Assembly (NCBI GenBank): GCA_964539785.1
Contig: CAZIJQ010000012.1
Span: forward strand, 1-48,895
Length of the DNA: 48,895 nt
Direction: 5' to 3'
Source: JABMPO01 sp964539785
Lineage (GTDB): Bacteria > Fidelibacterota > Marinisomatia > Marinisomatales > TCS56
The notes beneath the pieces are model-generated. The model saw only the letters and a list, made by a program, of their open reading frames with translations. It was not told the DNA's origin and made no database searches. Position 1 is the first letter of the stretch; each line of letters opens with the position of its first letter. Positions 10,176 through 20,076 of the stretch are shown here, one piece after another. The translations under genes were made by a program, and so were the position numbers.

Positions 10176-12355
10176 CGTACCACCGAGAATTTACCAATGT
10201 GTTTGTAATCACCGGATTCCACCACATAGATGTATAACCCGGGTGCTACTAATTTTCCACTTTTACTCCGCAGATCCCACCAGGTATTACCATCATATAC
10301 CTGATCGTGGTCAATGGTCTTAACCAGCTCGCCACTGATGGTATAAATTGCAATACGGCATTGTTGAGGCAGTTGAATAAACCGCATTTTATAATCAGTT
10401 GCAGACTCAAGAAAACCCGATCTGACCATATAAGGATTGGGAACGACCTGAATATCGCTTAATTCAGATTTGCCTACTTCATGAGATTTCCCCAGGGAAG
10501 ACATATCCACCAGCCAGCGGTCACCGTCGGTAAAGAATTTTTTAGGTCGAATTATAACATAATCACCATCTTTCCAGGGAAATACAATCCGCCATGGATT
10601 ATCATTAACACCGTCGTTGTTACTATCATAAAAATCAATTGAGGGTTCGACTCCGCTATGGGTTCTATGAGCGACCCATATCATTGCTTTGTGTCCCAAC
10701 AAATCACCTTCTCGGTAGGTTTCATTGGCCAACCAGAACTGACTAATGTTGGAAATCCCATACTGCAGCATATAATTCCTGGCCACTTCTTCGGGTTGGA
10801 AATCAATTGAAAGATTATAAGTAACTACTTCCGACTCTTCGCCATTAACCATTAATGTATCACGTTGAAAAAGTATTTTCTCATTTCTGGTATAGCTTTT
10901 ATCTCCATATCCAAGTGCTGGCAATGGAGGCGGGAAACTCACACCGTAATCATTATGTTTCAAACCAACTTTTTTGCCGGTTGACAAATTAGTAATTCTA
11001 AATGGCAGCGGTGTCATCTGCCCGGTGTGATTAATAACTGTATCGCCGACAGCTGTAGAGAATAATTCTAATTTATAATCGAAATTTAATCGTTTTTCAT
11101 ACTTTCCCTGATCGGTGTCAAATTTGAGATCAATCAGATTGATAACGCTACTATCAGCCTGCCATTCCAATTCTTCGATTTCCAGGGGAGCCGGTATCAA
11201 CCAGGGAATATTGTGATATTCGAATTGGATTCCATCGAGAATACTAGAGCGTTCATCAACGGCAATAATTTGCTCGTACTCTGGTATGTTGACTTCATCA
11301 TTTTCAAGATAGGCTCCGGGAAAATCCAGCAAAGAGTCAATTGTAAGTGAATCAAGTCCCGTAATTACGATTGTTTCAGCAATCGAAAATGGTATCGGAT
11401 CAACCAAATCATCCACCTTATATATATGGACAAATGGGTTCTCACAATTCATACCATCGACAGAAGTCAATCCTTGGTCAGCTTGTATTTCAAAAATATA
11501 AAAATCACTGCTTAGTTGCTTTGTATCGACAATATCATAAGTGATATCCCCGGTACCAAGGGTTCCTTCCTGTCTAATAAAGAATTCACTAACATCATCC
11601 GGAAAAGTAATATTGCTGGCATAATAACCAGGAATAATCTTCACAAAATTCCTATCATCTTCCGTTGAACCCATTGTTGACTCCATGCTGGCAATACCAT
11701 TCACGTCATCGGGACCTGTGAAATGCTCGGGATTTGATGGCGACCAGACGGTATCGGCAACGAAATTCGAATCAGTCTGATTGTAAATAATTTCATATGT
11801 CCGCAGCCCCATGTCATAAGATGTAACAGCATAGGTATATTCAAGACCGTCAATAACATCATCATCGATAAAAGAATATCTCAATCCGGAATTAGTACCG
11901 AGGCTTAATACCGGTTGATAAGGATCACTTCCTGAAACAGCGATACCACGAATCGGGTCATTGCCGCCGCATTCATCATTCAAATAAACACAATGCAATG
12001 AATCCTCCTCGTAAGTAAGGTCAAATTGCGCGATCGGTCGCCACCCAACAAAATTGCGATCCCAATCATAAATTTTATCGTCCGGACTTCCCCAGGTTAA
12101 ACCACCATCGGTACTCTTATAAATTCTATAACCTTCAAAATCGGAATACCCGGTCAGTGAATCGATGGACGATTCGGCCAGATTATCCCAGAATAGATAA
12201 ACCCGCTCATGTTCGGCAGCAACCAGAACAGTGGGAGCTTCAGGCGCGGAAAAACCAGTACTGGCTAAGCTGCTACTCGATAAAATCAGAATAATTATAA
12301 GCAAAATTGCCAGAAAATTTCGGTTTAATAAATGTGATTTTTTTATCGTTATCAT
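10172..12355 (-). CDS. exported surface protein with FlgD-like C-terminus (copy 2)
   Basis: This is a 727-residue protein with a signal peptide (about 1-31). A fibronectin-III-like segment near the N-terminus (VLVAAEHERVYLFWDN) is followed by DFEGYRIYKSTDGGLTWGSP, HCVYLNDECGG and TYAVTSYDMG. These blocks are shared with the 1036-residue protein at 13412. The C-terminus carries VVPNPYMVRSGF and a FlgD-like sheet (RIAIYTISGELVKTI, WWDLRSKSG, APGLYIYVVESG, ending KHIGKFSVVR). It lacks the NYPNPFNP form of the T9SS signal, but the architecture is that of a related C-terminal domain. It is co-translated with a PorV-like gene on each side. Substrate and function are unknown. A surface or cargo protein paired with the adjacent barrel is inferred. 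Confidence 0.8.
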   Translation of the reverse strand: MITIKKSHLLNRNFLAILLIIILILSSSSLASTGFSAPEAPTVLVAAEHERVYLFWDNLAESSIDSLTGYSDFEGYRIYKSTDGGLTWGSPDDKIYDWDRNFVGWRPIAQFDLTYEEDSLHCVYLNDECGGNDPIRGIAVSGSDPYQPVLSLGTNSGLRYSFIDDDVIDGLEYTYAVTSYDMGLRTYEIIYNQTDSNFVADTVWSPSNPEHFTGPDDVNGIASMESTMGSTEDDRNFVKIIPGYYASNITFPDDVSEFFIRQEGTLGTGDITYDIVDTKQLSSDFYIFEIQADQGLTSVDGMNCENPFVHIYKVDDLVDPIPFSIAETIVITGLDSLTIDSLLDFPGAYLENDEVNIPEYEQIIAVDERSSILDGIQFEYHNIPWLIPAPLEIEELEWQADSSVINLIDLKFDTDQGKYEKRLNFDYKLELFSTAVGDTVINHTGQMTPLPFRITNLSTGKKVGLKHNDYGVSFPPPLPALGYGDKSYTRNEKILFQRDTLMVNGEESEVVTYNLSIDFQPEEVARNYMLQYGISNISQFWLANETYREGDLLGHKAMIWVAHRTHSGVEPSIDFYDSNNDGVNDNPWRIVFPWKDGDYVIIRPKKFFTDGDRWLVDMSSLGKSHEVGKSELSDIQVVPNPYMVRSGFLESATDYKMRFIQLPQQCRIAIYTISGELVKTIDHDQVYDGNTWWDLRSKSGKLVAPGLYIYVVESGDYKHIGKFSVVR

Positions 12356-12369
12356 TATTTAACCTGATA

Positions 12370-13395
12370 TTAGAAGTCGATACCAATACTGAAATGGTGT
12401 GTCGATTCGAGGATTCCGTAATTTACAAACGCATAGTCGACAGCGATAATGAACATATCTGCGCGATAGCGATAACCGGCACCGGTACTGAAACGACCGG
12501 TATCATGACCAAGATAGCTACCTGCACGAATAAATGCTATATCCCGCCAGGAGTACTCCAACCCCATATTTCCTGATACCAGGTAATCAAGGGGATTTAC
12601 TCCTTCAAATGTCATAGAAATTCTGTGGGTAGGATCCTTTAAAAATATGCTGTTAGGTCCCATCAACTCATTCGTGACACCCAGCCGGAATGATAACGGG
12701 ATTGGAAAGGATCGAGTAACTTTTTTAAGCTTACCACTGGCATCCTCCACCAGCGAAACATCAGTTTCCAAACCAGAACCATAATAAGTAATTTCAGGTC
12801 CAAAATTGCTGATTGCCATACCAAGTACAAAGCCGTAAATACCGGTAACAAAATTTGAGCCAATATCAAAAGCAAAGGTGTTCATGATAACATCATCATA
12901 GCGATCGTTTATATAATTAAGGGAAATTCCAACCTTAAGACGATCGGTCAATCTTCTAGCATAACTGGTGCGAAGTGATAATGATGCTGTGTTGTAAAAA
13001 GTGCCGGTGCCGTTAGGCTGGTCTTCAGTTGTACGTTCAATTTCCCCGGATCCAAGATAGAATAGATTTAAGGCTAAAAAATCGGATCTGCCAAGTTTAG
13101 TACCACCGGCAAACACCAATTGACTAATTCCAGCAAAATAATTAACCTTGGAAAAATACACTTGCGAGTTATTGAGGAAGGCAATAGCAGCGGGATTACT
13201 GGGAATAGCGGAAACTCCACGACCGGTAGCAACACCGGCACCCCCCATCGCCATTGCCCGAACATCCGCTCCAAGTTTCAGCCAATTACCAGCAGCAGTA
13301 CCAACTTTTGAAACCACCTGTGGCGTGTCGTTAAACTGACCAAAAGCAAGGACAGTTATCAATATTAGTAAAGTACTTGAATGTAGGATCTTCAT
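12370..13395 (-). CDS. PorV/PorQ-like outer-membrane barrel (copy 1)
   Basis: This is a 341-residue protein from the ATG at 13395 (MKILHSSTLLILITVLAFGQ, a good signal peptide). A longer reading frame upstream would run into the preceding gene and add 31 residues with no export signal, so the internal start is chosen. It leaves a 16-base gap to the upstream stop. The opening GNWLKLGADVRAMAMGGAGV, then NPAAIAFL, and the barrel-like strand pattern match the PorV/PorQ family. It probably acts in the outer membrane as a shuttle or partner of the surface protein encoded just upstream. It is a clear paralogue of the gene at 9147-10175. Confidence 0.85.
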   Translation of the reverse strand: MKILHSSTLLILITVLAFGQFNDTPQVVSKVGTAAGNWLKLGADVRAMAMGGAGVATGRGVSAIPSNPAAIAFLNNSQVYFSKVNYFAGISQLVFAGGTKLGRSDFLALNLFYLGSGEIERTTEDQPNGTGTFYNTASLSLRTSYARRLTDRLKVGISLNYINDRYDDVIMNTFAFDIGSNFVTGIYGFVLGMAISNFGPEITYYGSGLETDVSLVEDASGKLKKVTRSFPIPLSFRLGVTNELMGPNSIFLKDPTHRISMTFEGVNPLDYLVSGNMGLEYSWRDIAFIRAGSYLGHDTGRFSTGAGYRYRADMFIIAVDYAFVNYGILESTHHFSIGIDF

Positions 13396-13411
13396 ACCAT
13401 TTTCTTTCAAA

Positions 13412-16400
13412 TTATCGTACAAAGGCAAATTTACCAATGTGCTTATCATCTCCGGCTTCGACCACATAGATATATAGACCGGGTGCAATTTCCTGATTAT
13501 TTGACGATCTCAGATTCCAGAATTCAATGCCGCTACCGACAGAATTGTGATCAAAATTAATGACTTTTTCACCAGTGACAGTAAAAATTGATATGGTACA
13601 CTGAGCTGGTAAATTTGTGAACATAATCTTACGTACATATTCGGTTTCGTTGAAATCCGACCGCACGATATAGGGATTGGGGACCACTTTCACGTCCGTC
13701 AAATTCTCTCCCGCAATCGGACCTGGTATGACTGTAACAAAATTAGCATCCTGAATAGTTGTTCCTTTTGAATTCTCAATGGATTGATAACCATGCGGCG
13801 CAGACCAGAAATTTGGATTAGACATTGCAGTATCAGAAACCTGGGTATAGCCACCGCTGCCATCAGCGAGATAGGATACCTTAACCGGAGCCTCAACACC
13901 CATATCATAACTGGTAACGGAATACGTGTATTCCCGACCATCCTTAACATCAGTGTCAACCCAGAAATACAGTCCATCTTCAGTAGTATCCGGCAACCCA
14001 GTATCACCACCCAGATCAAACCAGGGAGCATGGGGGTCTTTCCCGGAAATCGAATGGCCGCGATTAGGTGAGTCGTGGCATTCATCATTGGCATATACAC
14101 AGTACAATGAATCCTGTTTAGCAGATAAATCCCATTGCTCAACTGGCTGCCAACCCACATGAATGCCATAATCGTCTAAAATTTTATCTTCCGGATTACC
14201 CCATGTTTTTCCGCCATCGGTGCTTTTGTAAATTTTATAGCCCTCGAAATCTGCGTAGCCGGTCACAACGTCATTAGATCGTTCGGCTACATCATCCCAC
14301 ATAATTGTAACACTGCCATGTTCGGTTTTGGCCGTAACATTGGGAATCGTCGGTGCAGTGTAGCCTTGATAATGGGAGTTATACATAATCTGGGCAAACC
14401 TGGCATTCTGAATCAAGTCGGTAGTATCCTGTCCAAAAATAATACAAAAGGAAAACGGGACTTCCTCACCAACATCGAAATCAAATGGACCACAGCTTAG
14501 AAGTAAAACACAATCCAAACCGGGAGGATCCTGCAAAAATGCCTGCTCCTGCTCCAATCCTTTTATAGAATCAAAATGCGGATTTAAATCAATAGCCAGA
14601 TCAGTTTCCGGAAAATCCGTATGAAAATGCCAGGCATTTTCATCATCGCTGAGATTGGTAGTATCACCCGACATTACTTTCAGTAAGATCTCTTCTTTAT
14701 TTCTCGCCTGGGGACGTCCTTGTGCACCAGCGCAACAATTACCATTACTTTCAGCATAGGGAACACCGGGACGAGTGTACCAATCGAACCAGTGCCAGTC
14801 AGTCATTTTTAAGGGTTCGCCTTCAAGAATATCGGGGGTTCCGTCCAAATCAAGATCAACCGGTGCAGTAGCCAGAGGCGAATCAAGTAATTGGGTGGCA
14901 ACGACCCCCAGTTCATTACCTCTTGCTGGTCCACTTATTCCATCATAATCATATATCATTGCCATACTGATCAGCATGGTTTCATTGTTCACATCAAATT
15001 TTTCCCAATAATATTTCATGAAATCATCATCATTGGTATGGACTCCGGTACCACCATTAATGTCCATGGACAAGACATCCGCATCCATATAAAAGCCGAG
15101 GAAAACGTCTTTGTAATTAAATCCCTTTCCCTGATTTAATTTAGTTCCGTCCGGCATTATCATAGCTTCATGATATACACCATCACCATCGGTCCAATCG
15201 CCGCTTTCATTGCGAACTTTCACAGTAACAAATAAAATATCTTCGGCATAAGCAACACCATAAGAATGGGCGGTAGCTCGTACTCTAACGCCGAGGGGAT
15301 AGCCGGTCTGTTCATATTCATTATTGGTATTAATCAGGTTACCGCGAGCAGCCCAGCGATCATCAAATTCCATATATACATCGGAATCAGAAACAAACCT
15401 GCCAACTGCCGGTTCCCAGCAATCCGGATCTTTTTTGGTCTTATTACAATCAGGCAGGTTTTCATTATAATCCTCTGCCCACCAACCCGGCCAATAGGGT
15501 TCATACTCACCAGTTTCGGAATTGAACTGTACGGGCCAGGTCTGAGAATAATTACTGTGAGCCAGCACAGGGTAAGGATCATCGTCAGGAACGTAGGGCG
15601 TATTTCCGAAAAGATCACCAGCATTATATTCGGTATTATGAGTATTAATACGTGCCTTATTGGCGGCATGCCATTCGGTATTAGTACTGGGGCTTACCCG
15701 GGTAAACCAGGATTCAATTACTGTTGCACCGTAAAAATCATAATTATCATCGGAGGTCCATTCTTCCATATCCGGGCCGTAATCATAAACATCGAAATCA
15801 TCGGTGCGTTCTTTTAGGGCAGGACGTAATCCCCAGGGTCTGATAAGCCCAATTTTTGCACTGGATTTATTGGGATTGATTTCAATGACTTCATCATACA
15901 TAACCGAAATAAATAATTCACCCGAGCTATGATCCAGTCCCCATTGATTGCGTTGATCAATATCAAGTTTTATTTCTTTGAAGGTTCCGACGGTCCCTCG
16001 GTCATCCAGCATATCAAAGGCTACACCAACAAAATTTGTATCAATGACATCAAACCAGCTCTCGTACGCATCTTTAGAACACCATACCTTCAACTCATTA
16101 TTACCAATTTGGATAGTCTCACATATATACCAGGAATAATCCGATGAATATTCATGACCGGCGACCCCTGCCATAAATGAGACACTGGGCAGATAGGAAT
16201 AATTACCCCACATACCGGCCGGTAAACCATTATAACCGGAAGAAGAGCTGTAATCACCCCATTGAATGAAATTGCCGTAATTAAACACCGCACTTTTAAC
16301 CTTACCCTTGATGAGATAACCTTTGGCCCGATCATTCATGGGATTGGTGGGAAACGGATTATCACCAATTTTACCCAGAGGGCTGGGATTATTATACCTA

Positions 16401-16522
16401 TACTCCGGACTGGATTCGGTTTTGAGTTTTTCACCGAAAATTCCGCTGGTAAATAAAGCCAATATTGTTATAACTCTGAAAATTTGTAATCCCAAACGGT
16501 GGTATAAATTTTTATCTTTCAT
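13412..16522 (-). CDS. exported surface protein with FlgD-like C-terminus (copy 1)
   Basis: This is a 1036-residue protein from the ATG at 16522, which has TGAGG 8 bases upstream and opens a signal peptide (ending TSGIFG). A 28-residue upstream extension is possible but has no export signal. The long N-terminal half (about 60-700) is not recognised. It contains many aromatic and Asp residues and a CC pair (NGNCCAGAQGRPQARNKEE). A Fn3-like part follows (VTIMWDDVAERSN, DFEGYKIYKSTDGGKTWGNP, YCVYANDECHD, TYSVTSYDMG), and then VVPNPYIVRSDF and a FlgD-like sheet ending KHIGKFAFVR. The last 300 residues are homologous to the 727-residue protein downstream. It sits between the TonB receptor and a PorV-like gene in one apparent transcript. 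Confidence 0.82.
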   Translation of the reverse strand: MKDKNLYHRLGLQIFRVITILALFTSGIFGEKLKTESSPEYRYNNPSPLGKIGDNPFPTNPMNDRAKGYLIKGKVKSAVFNYGNFIQWGDYSSSSGYNGLPAGMWGNYSYLPSVSFMAGVAGHEYSSDYSWYICETIQIGNNELKVWCSKDAYESWFDVIDTNFVGVAFDMLDDRGTVGTFKEIKLDIDQRNQWGLDHSSGELFISVMYDEVIEINPNKSSAKIGLIRPWGLRPALKERTDDFDVYDYGPDMEEWTSDDNYDFYGATVIESWFTRVSPSTNTEWHAANKARINTHNTEYNAGDLFGNTPYVPDDDPYPVLAHSNYSQTWPVQFNSETGEYEPYWPGWWAEDYNENLPDCNKTKKDPDCWEPAVGRFVSDSDVYMEFDDRWAARGNLINTNNEYEQTGYPLGVRVRATAHSYGVAYAEDILFVTVKVRNESGDWTDGDGVYHEAMIMPDGTKLNQGKGFNYKDVFLGFYMDADVLSMDINGGTGVHTNDDDFMKYYWEKFDVNNETMLISMAMIYDYDGISGPARGNELGVVATQLLDSPLATAPVDLDLDGTPDILEGEPLKMTDWHWFDWYTRPGVPYAESNGNCCAGAQGRPQARNKEEILLKVMSGDTTNLSDDENAWHFHTDFPETDLAIDLNPHFDSIKGLEQEQAFLQDPPGLDCVLLLSCGPFDFDVGEEVPFSFCIIFGQDTTDLIQNARFAQIMYNSHYQGYTAPTIPNVTAKTEHGSVTIMWDDVAERSNDVVTGYADFEGYKIYKSTDGGKTWGNPEDKILDDYGIHVGWQPVEQWDLSAKQDSLYCVYANDECHDSPNRGHSISGKDPHAPWFDLGGDTGLPDTTEDGLYFWVDTDVKDGREYTYSVTSYDMGVEAPVKVSYLADGSGGYTQVSDTAMSNPNFWSAPHGYQSIENSKGTTIQDANFVTVIPGPIAGENLTDVKVVPNPYIVRSDFNETEYVRKIMFTNLPAQCTISIFTVTGEKVINFDHNSVGSGIEFWNLRSSNNQEIAPGLYIYVVEAGDDKHIGKFAFVR

Positions 16523-16633
16523 TATTAAAACCTCATGCTTCCCATCGGACTTGCAGTAAAAAAAGTATCCATTTTGGGAATGTTCATTGATATCAGGTTC
16601 TTTCAACTGTTTGCAATTTAATTAATTAGTCCA

Positions 16634-19600
16634 TTATTCAAAATTGAACTGGATAAAGAAATTGATTTCCCGGGGCGAATAATACATCCAGGGTGCATCA
16701 TAATATGATTTCGAAGCAGTATGAATCGGGCTTGGTAATCCAACAAAATTTGTATAATACTCACCAGGATCATCTGCTTTTCCAGTTAACTCGTAAATAT
16801 CTAATGCATTAACAAGATTAAAGACATTGAATAAATTCAACCCCACTACAACGCTAAAATCCTGAATCATTAACCCTTGTGAAAATGAAAGGTTTACATT
16901 ACGATAGTCAGAAACACGCTTAGAATATTTATTTTTTACATCCGATTCTGGAGTATCCCCATTAAATATCATTGGAGTATAAGGATAACCTGATTGGTAA
17001 AATCCGGTTAAAGCTGCAGTAATACCGAAAGGTAATCTGGTGTACATTGTCAGGGTCAGATCATGGGTTCGGTCATAGGGCATTAAAAATTCCTGAGTGG
17101 GGGCATTACTTGCTTCGGATCCTAATGCAGCGGCTTCATACTCACTATTAGCCTTAGCTACGGAATAAGTGTATTGTAAATTGGTATTGATCAGCAAACC
17201 GCGATTCTCTAAAGAAAAATCGATTCCTTTGGCGCTGCCATAATCGGCATTGGTGGCTACCTGATAGGTATAAACACCACTGCGCTGATGCTTAAAAGTT
17301 ACCAATTGATCCATGTTTTTTACCCAGGCGCCAAGCGTAAAAACCCAATTACGATTAGCCTGAATATTAAAAGCGAATTCGTATGATTGGGTTCTTGAAG
17401 CATTCATGGTAGCGTTGCCAATCTCTCCTTCGCCCTCTTCAAATAGATCTTCCGGATCTTCCAGCCGATTAGTATTAAGATATACATTTTGATATATGGG
17501 GGTTTGATAATAGACACCATAATTAAATGTAAAAGTGGCCTGGTCGGTAATCACATGACTGAATCCGAGACGCGGACTTATTTTGTAAAACCAGTCGGCC
17601 GGTTTTAAAAGTACTCTTTGATGAGCGAACCCTGGGTTATCATCGATATCTTCGTCTTCATCCCATTTTTTATTGTCATTCAAATCTTCATAATACCAGG
17701 GACGGCTCGGGGAATATTTTCCAAGGGTATCAGCCCAGATTCGGGTATTATAATTTACGGCATCAATTCTAACACCAGCATTAATAACCATCCAGGGAAC
17801 CTCGAAGGTGTTCTGGATATAGGCTGATAATTCGGCTGGTTCCCGGAAATCGTCCCACCGGTCGTTGCCATTGGCGTCATCAAATGTTTCGTGAGCCTCA
17901 CCTTTATCCCACTCGCCATTGTTATTTTCATCTACATAGTCCCACCGACCATTATTTTCACCGAAATCCGCTCCGGGATAGCCTTCATCAATTGAAGTAA
18001 GGCCATCAGGACCGGTATCATTCCAATATTCTGCAAATGATTGGATATAAGCGTCTTCTCCTAACCAGGGTTCTTTAACTTCATAAAAATTGAGCTTATG
18101 GGTTTTGTAATCGACACCACTGCGGATACGCCATTTGTCCGTTAATTGCGAAGTAAAGTCTAACCGGGCTTCATTGGTGGTGGCACGCGAACTGCCATAG
18201 AATCGATCTGATCCCCCAAACACGCGACCTTCGTCCCATTGTCCACCTTCAAACACATTGGGCATGAAATAAAAACTATTAAATTCAGACCCATCATACC
18301 GCGGTCCGCCGGCGCCGAAATTGGCATACCACCAGGGATCCTGCTCAAACTCTTTATCAACTGACCGAAAGTCTTCAAACTGGTCATAGTCTTCATACAT
18401 GGATGGCAGCAACCAGTAACTCCCATCACGATAAAGAGCTTTCTCAGTGAGCTCAGGACCATCCCAGATTCCATTATCATTCCGATCCTGATCAGGGCTG
18501 AAACGATCAATACCCGGTTCATAGATACCATTATTATTAGTATCAGTAAAATCTTCGGCAACTTCCCAATTATATATTCCGGGAGCTGCACCAAATTGCC
18601 AACCACTACGATCATCCAATTTGGTATAATACAAGGTGTCGCCATTTTCCGAAAGCGTATATGGTATCATATTGGGATCATTGGGGTCCGATATTGTCCT
18701 GCCAGAACCTGCGGAATGACGCCATTCAAACCAATCGGGATATCCATCACTGTCACTATCCTTCCAACGGACTCCCTGAAATTGATCCTGGATAAAACGA
18801 CTGGCGCGGATGGTGTAAAAAGTTTTACTGCTGAGAGAATGATTTATTTCGAATGTATAACGCTTAGTATCACGAAATAATTCGTTTTGACCCTCATCCC
18901 AATACAGATAACGAGGATTGAAACCTTTCCGATGAGCCTCTACTATCCAGTAGGAAACATTCATCCGCAGACGATTAGTTGGGTTGTAAGATAATTTTGC
19001 GAAAGCATCCCAGGTTTTATCAAATCCAAAACCGCGAAAGCCTGCAACATCATCCCAGGGCTGCACCATTTTCTCCCGGTTTTTGGTATTGAATGGATCA
19101 TTAGGATCTTCAATATATATGAGATCATCAAACTCGTAAACACGCCAATTATCTCGATTTGTATATTGTCCCGAAACCCAGTACTTCACATTTTTAAGAA
19201 GCGGAATACTGCCGCCAAAACCAAGGTTATAGTCATCATAACCGCGCAAATTATCATATTCCGCACCCATTGCGGCGCCAACCCGGCTGGTTTCATATTT
19301 GAATCTATAGGAAAATTTATCTGCCCCAAAATTGGTGTGCATATTGGATACGGCCGACATTGCATCGCCATATTCAGCGTTAAAACCACCTGGCTGCCAA
19401 TCAAATTCCTTTACTGCAAATAAATTCAATCTGGTGCCATTACCAATCCCACCGAAAATGGGATTCCTGATATATAAACCGTCGATCATGTAAGCGATTT
19501 CACCGGAACGACCACCACGAACATGGATCTCTTCCAAACCTCGTTCCTCATGATCCGGGATTCCCTGAGAACGGCTTTCAACTTTGACCACACCGGATTG

Positions 19601-20056
19601 CAAAGTATATAATTCAGTCAGATCCCGTAAAGGCAGAGCTTCCATCGTTTCTTCATCAATGGTTACTTTTTTGGATGTGGCTCCCTTTTCAACCATATCA
19701 CGCTCACGAACTACAGTAACCTCCTGACCTTCAAATGCTTCAATGGGTAGACTAAAATTCAGCCAGATGGTTTTATCCATAATTACTTCGACGCCGCTGA
19801 CTATTTGCTTCTGGTAGCCCATCATCATTACAGTGACATCGTAGGTGCCTACCGAAACATTTAATATAATATAATTCCCGTTTACATCGGCTACCGCACC
19901 GATTGATAATTCAGAGATAAATACCTGTGCACCGGGTAAAGTGTTTCCGGAAATGTCGGAAACCTTCCCCCGAATTGTACCGTCAGTACCGGCTTGAGCC
20001 AGTGAAATGAAAAAAGCAATTGCCAGAATTAAATTAATTAGATTCTTGTTAATCAT
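16634..20056 (-). CDS. TonB-dependent receptor with carboxypeptidase-regulatory-like domain
   Basis: This is a 1140-residue outer-membrane receptor; a GTG two codons upstream is an alternative start. The signal peptide is about 1-22. A CarboxypepD_reg-like domain lies at about 25-110 (GTIRGKVSDISGNTLPGAQVFI). A plug domain with VRGGRSGEIAYMIDG lies at about 120-260 and is followed by a long barrel ending FFIQFNFE. Three extracellular-loop inserts carry EF-hand-like runs: DTNNNGIYEPG and DRNDNGIWDGPE; DENNNGEWDKGE and DANGNDRWDD; DLNDNKKWDEDE. These suggest calcium-dependent loops. The gene lies 20 bases behind the lipoprotein gene, as a TonB receptor and surface lipoprotein commonly pair for uptake of large ligands, although no SusD motif is visible. 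The substrate is unknown. Confidence 0.93.
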   Translation of the reverse strand: MINKNLINLILAIAFFISLAQAGTDGTIRGKVSDISGNTLPGAQVFISELSIGAVADVNGNYIILNVSVGTYDVTVMMMGYQKQIVSGVEVIMDKTIWLNFSLPIEAFEGQEVTVVRERDMVEKGATSKKVTIDEETMEALPLRDLTELYTLQSGVVKVESRSQGIPDHEERGLEEIHVRGGRSGEIAYMIDGLYIRNPIFGGIGNGTRLNLFAVKEFDWQPGGFNAEYGDAMSAVSNMHTNFGADKFSYRFKYETSRVGAAMGAEYDNLRGYDDYNLGFGGSIPLLKNVKYWVSGQYTNRDNWRVYEFDDLIYIEDPNDPFNTKNREKMVQPWDDVAGFRGFGFDKTWDAFAKLSYNPTNRLRMNVSYWIVEAHRKGFNPRYLYWDEGQNELFRDTKRYTFEINHSLSSKTFYTIRASRFIQDQFQGVRWKDSDSDGYPDWFEWRHSAGSGRTISDPNDPNMIPYTLSENGDTLYYTKLDDRSGWQFGAAPGIYNWEVAEDFTDTNNNGIYEPGIDRFSPDQDRNDNGIWDGPELTEKALYRDGSYWLLPSMYEDYDQFEDFRSVDKEFEQDPWWYANFGAGGPRYDGSEFNSFYFMPNVFEGGQWDEGRVFGGSDRFYGSSRATTNEARLDFTSQLTDKWRIRSGVDYKTHKLNFYEVKEPWLGEDAYIQSFAEYWNDTGPDGLTSIDEGYPGADFGENNGRWDYVDENNNGEWDKGEAHETFDDANGNDRWDDFREPAELSAYIQNTFEVPWMVINAGVRIDAVNYNTRIWADTLGKYSPSRPWYYEDLNDNKKWDEDEDIDDNPGFAHQRVLLKPADWFYKISPRLGFSHVITDQATFTFNYGVYYQTPIYQNVYLNTNRLEDPEDLFEEGEGEIGNATMNASRTQSYEFAFNIQANRNWVFTLGAWVKNMDQLVTFKHQRSGVYTYQVATNADYGSAKGIDFSLENRGLLINTNLQYTYSVAKANSEYEAAALGSEASNAPTQEFLMPYDRTHDLTLTMYTRLPFGITAALTGFYQSGYPYTPMIFNGDTPESDVKNKYSKRVSDYRNVNLSFSQGLMIQDFSVVVGLNLFNVFNLVNALDIYELTGKADDPGEYYTNFVGLPSPIHTASKSYYDAPWMYYSPREINFFIQFNFE

Positions 20057-20076
20057 TTTCACGATAATAATCAGAA

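Noticed and set aside
15266..15817. 183-codon open frame on the plus strand
   Set aside because: It lies antisense to the 1036-residue surface protein, is Ile-rich from complementing that gene, and has no start signal.
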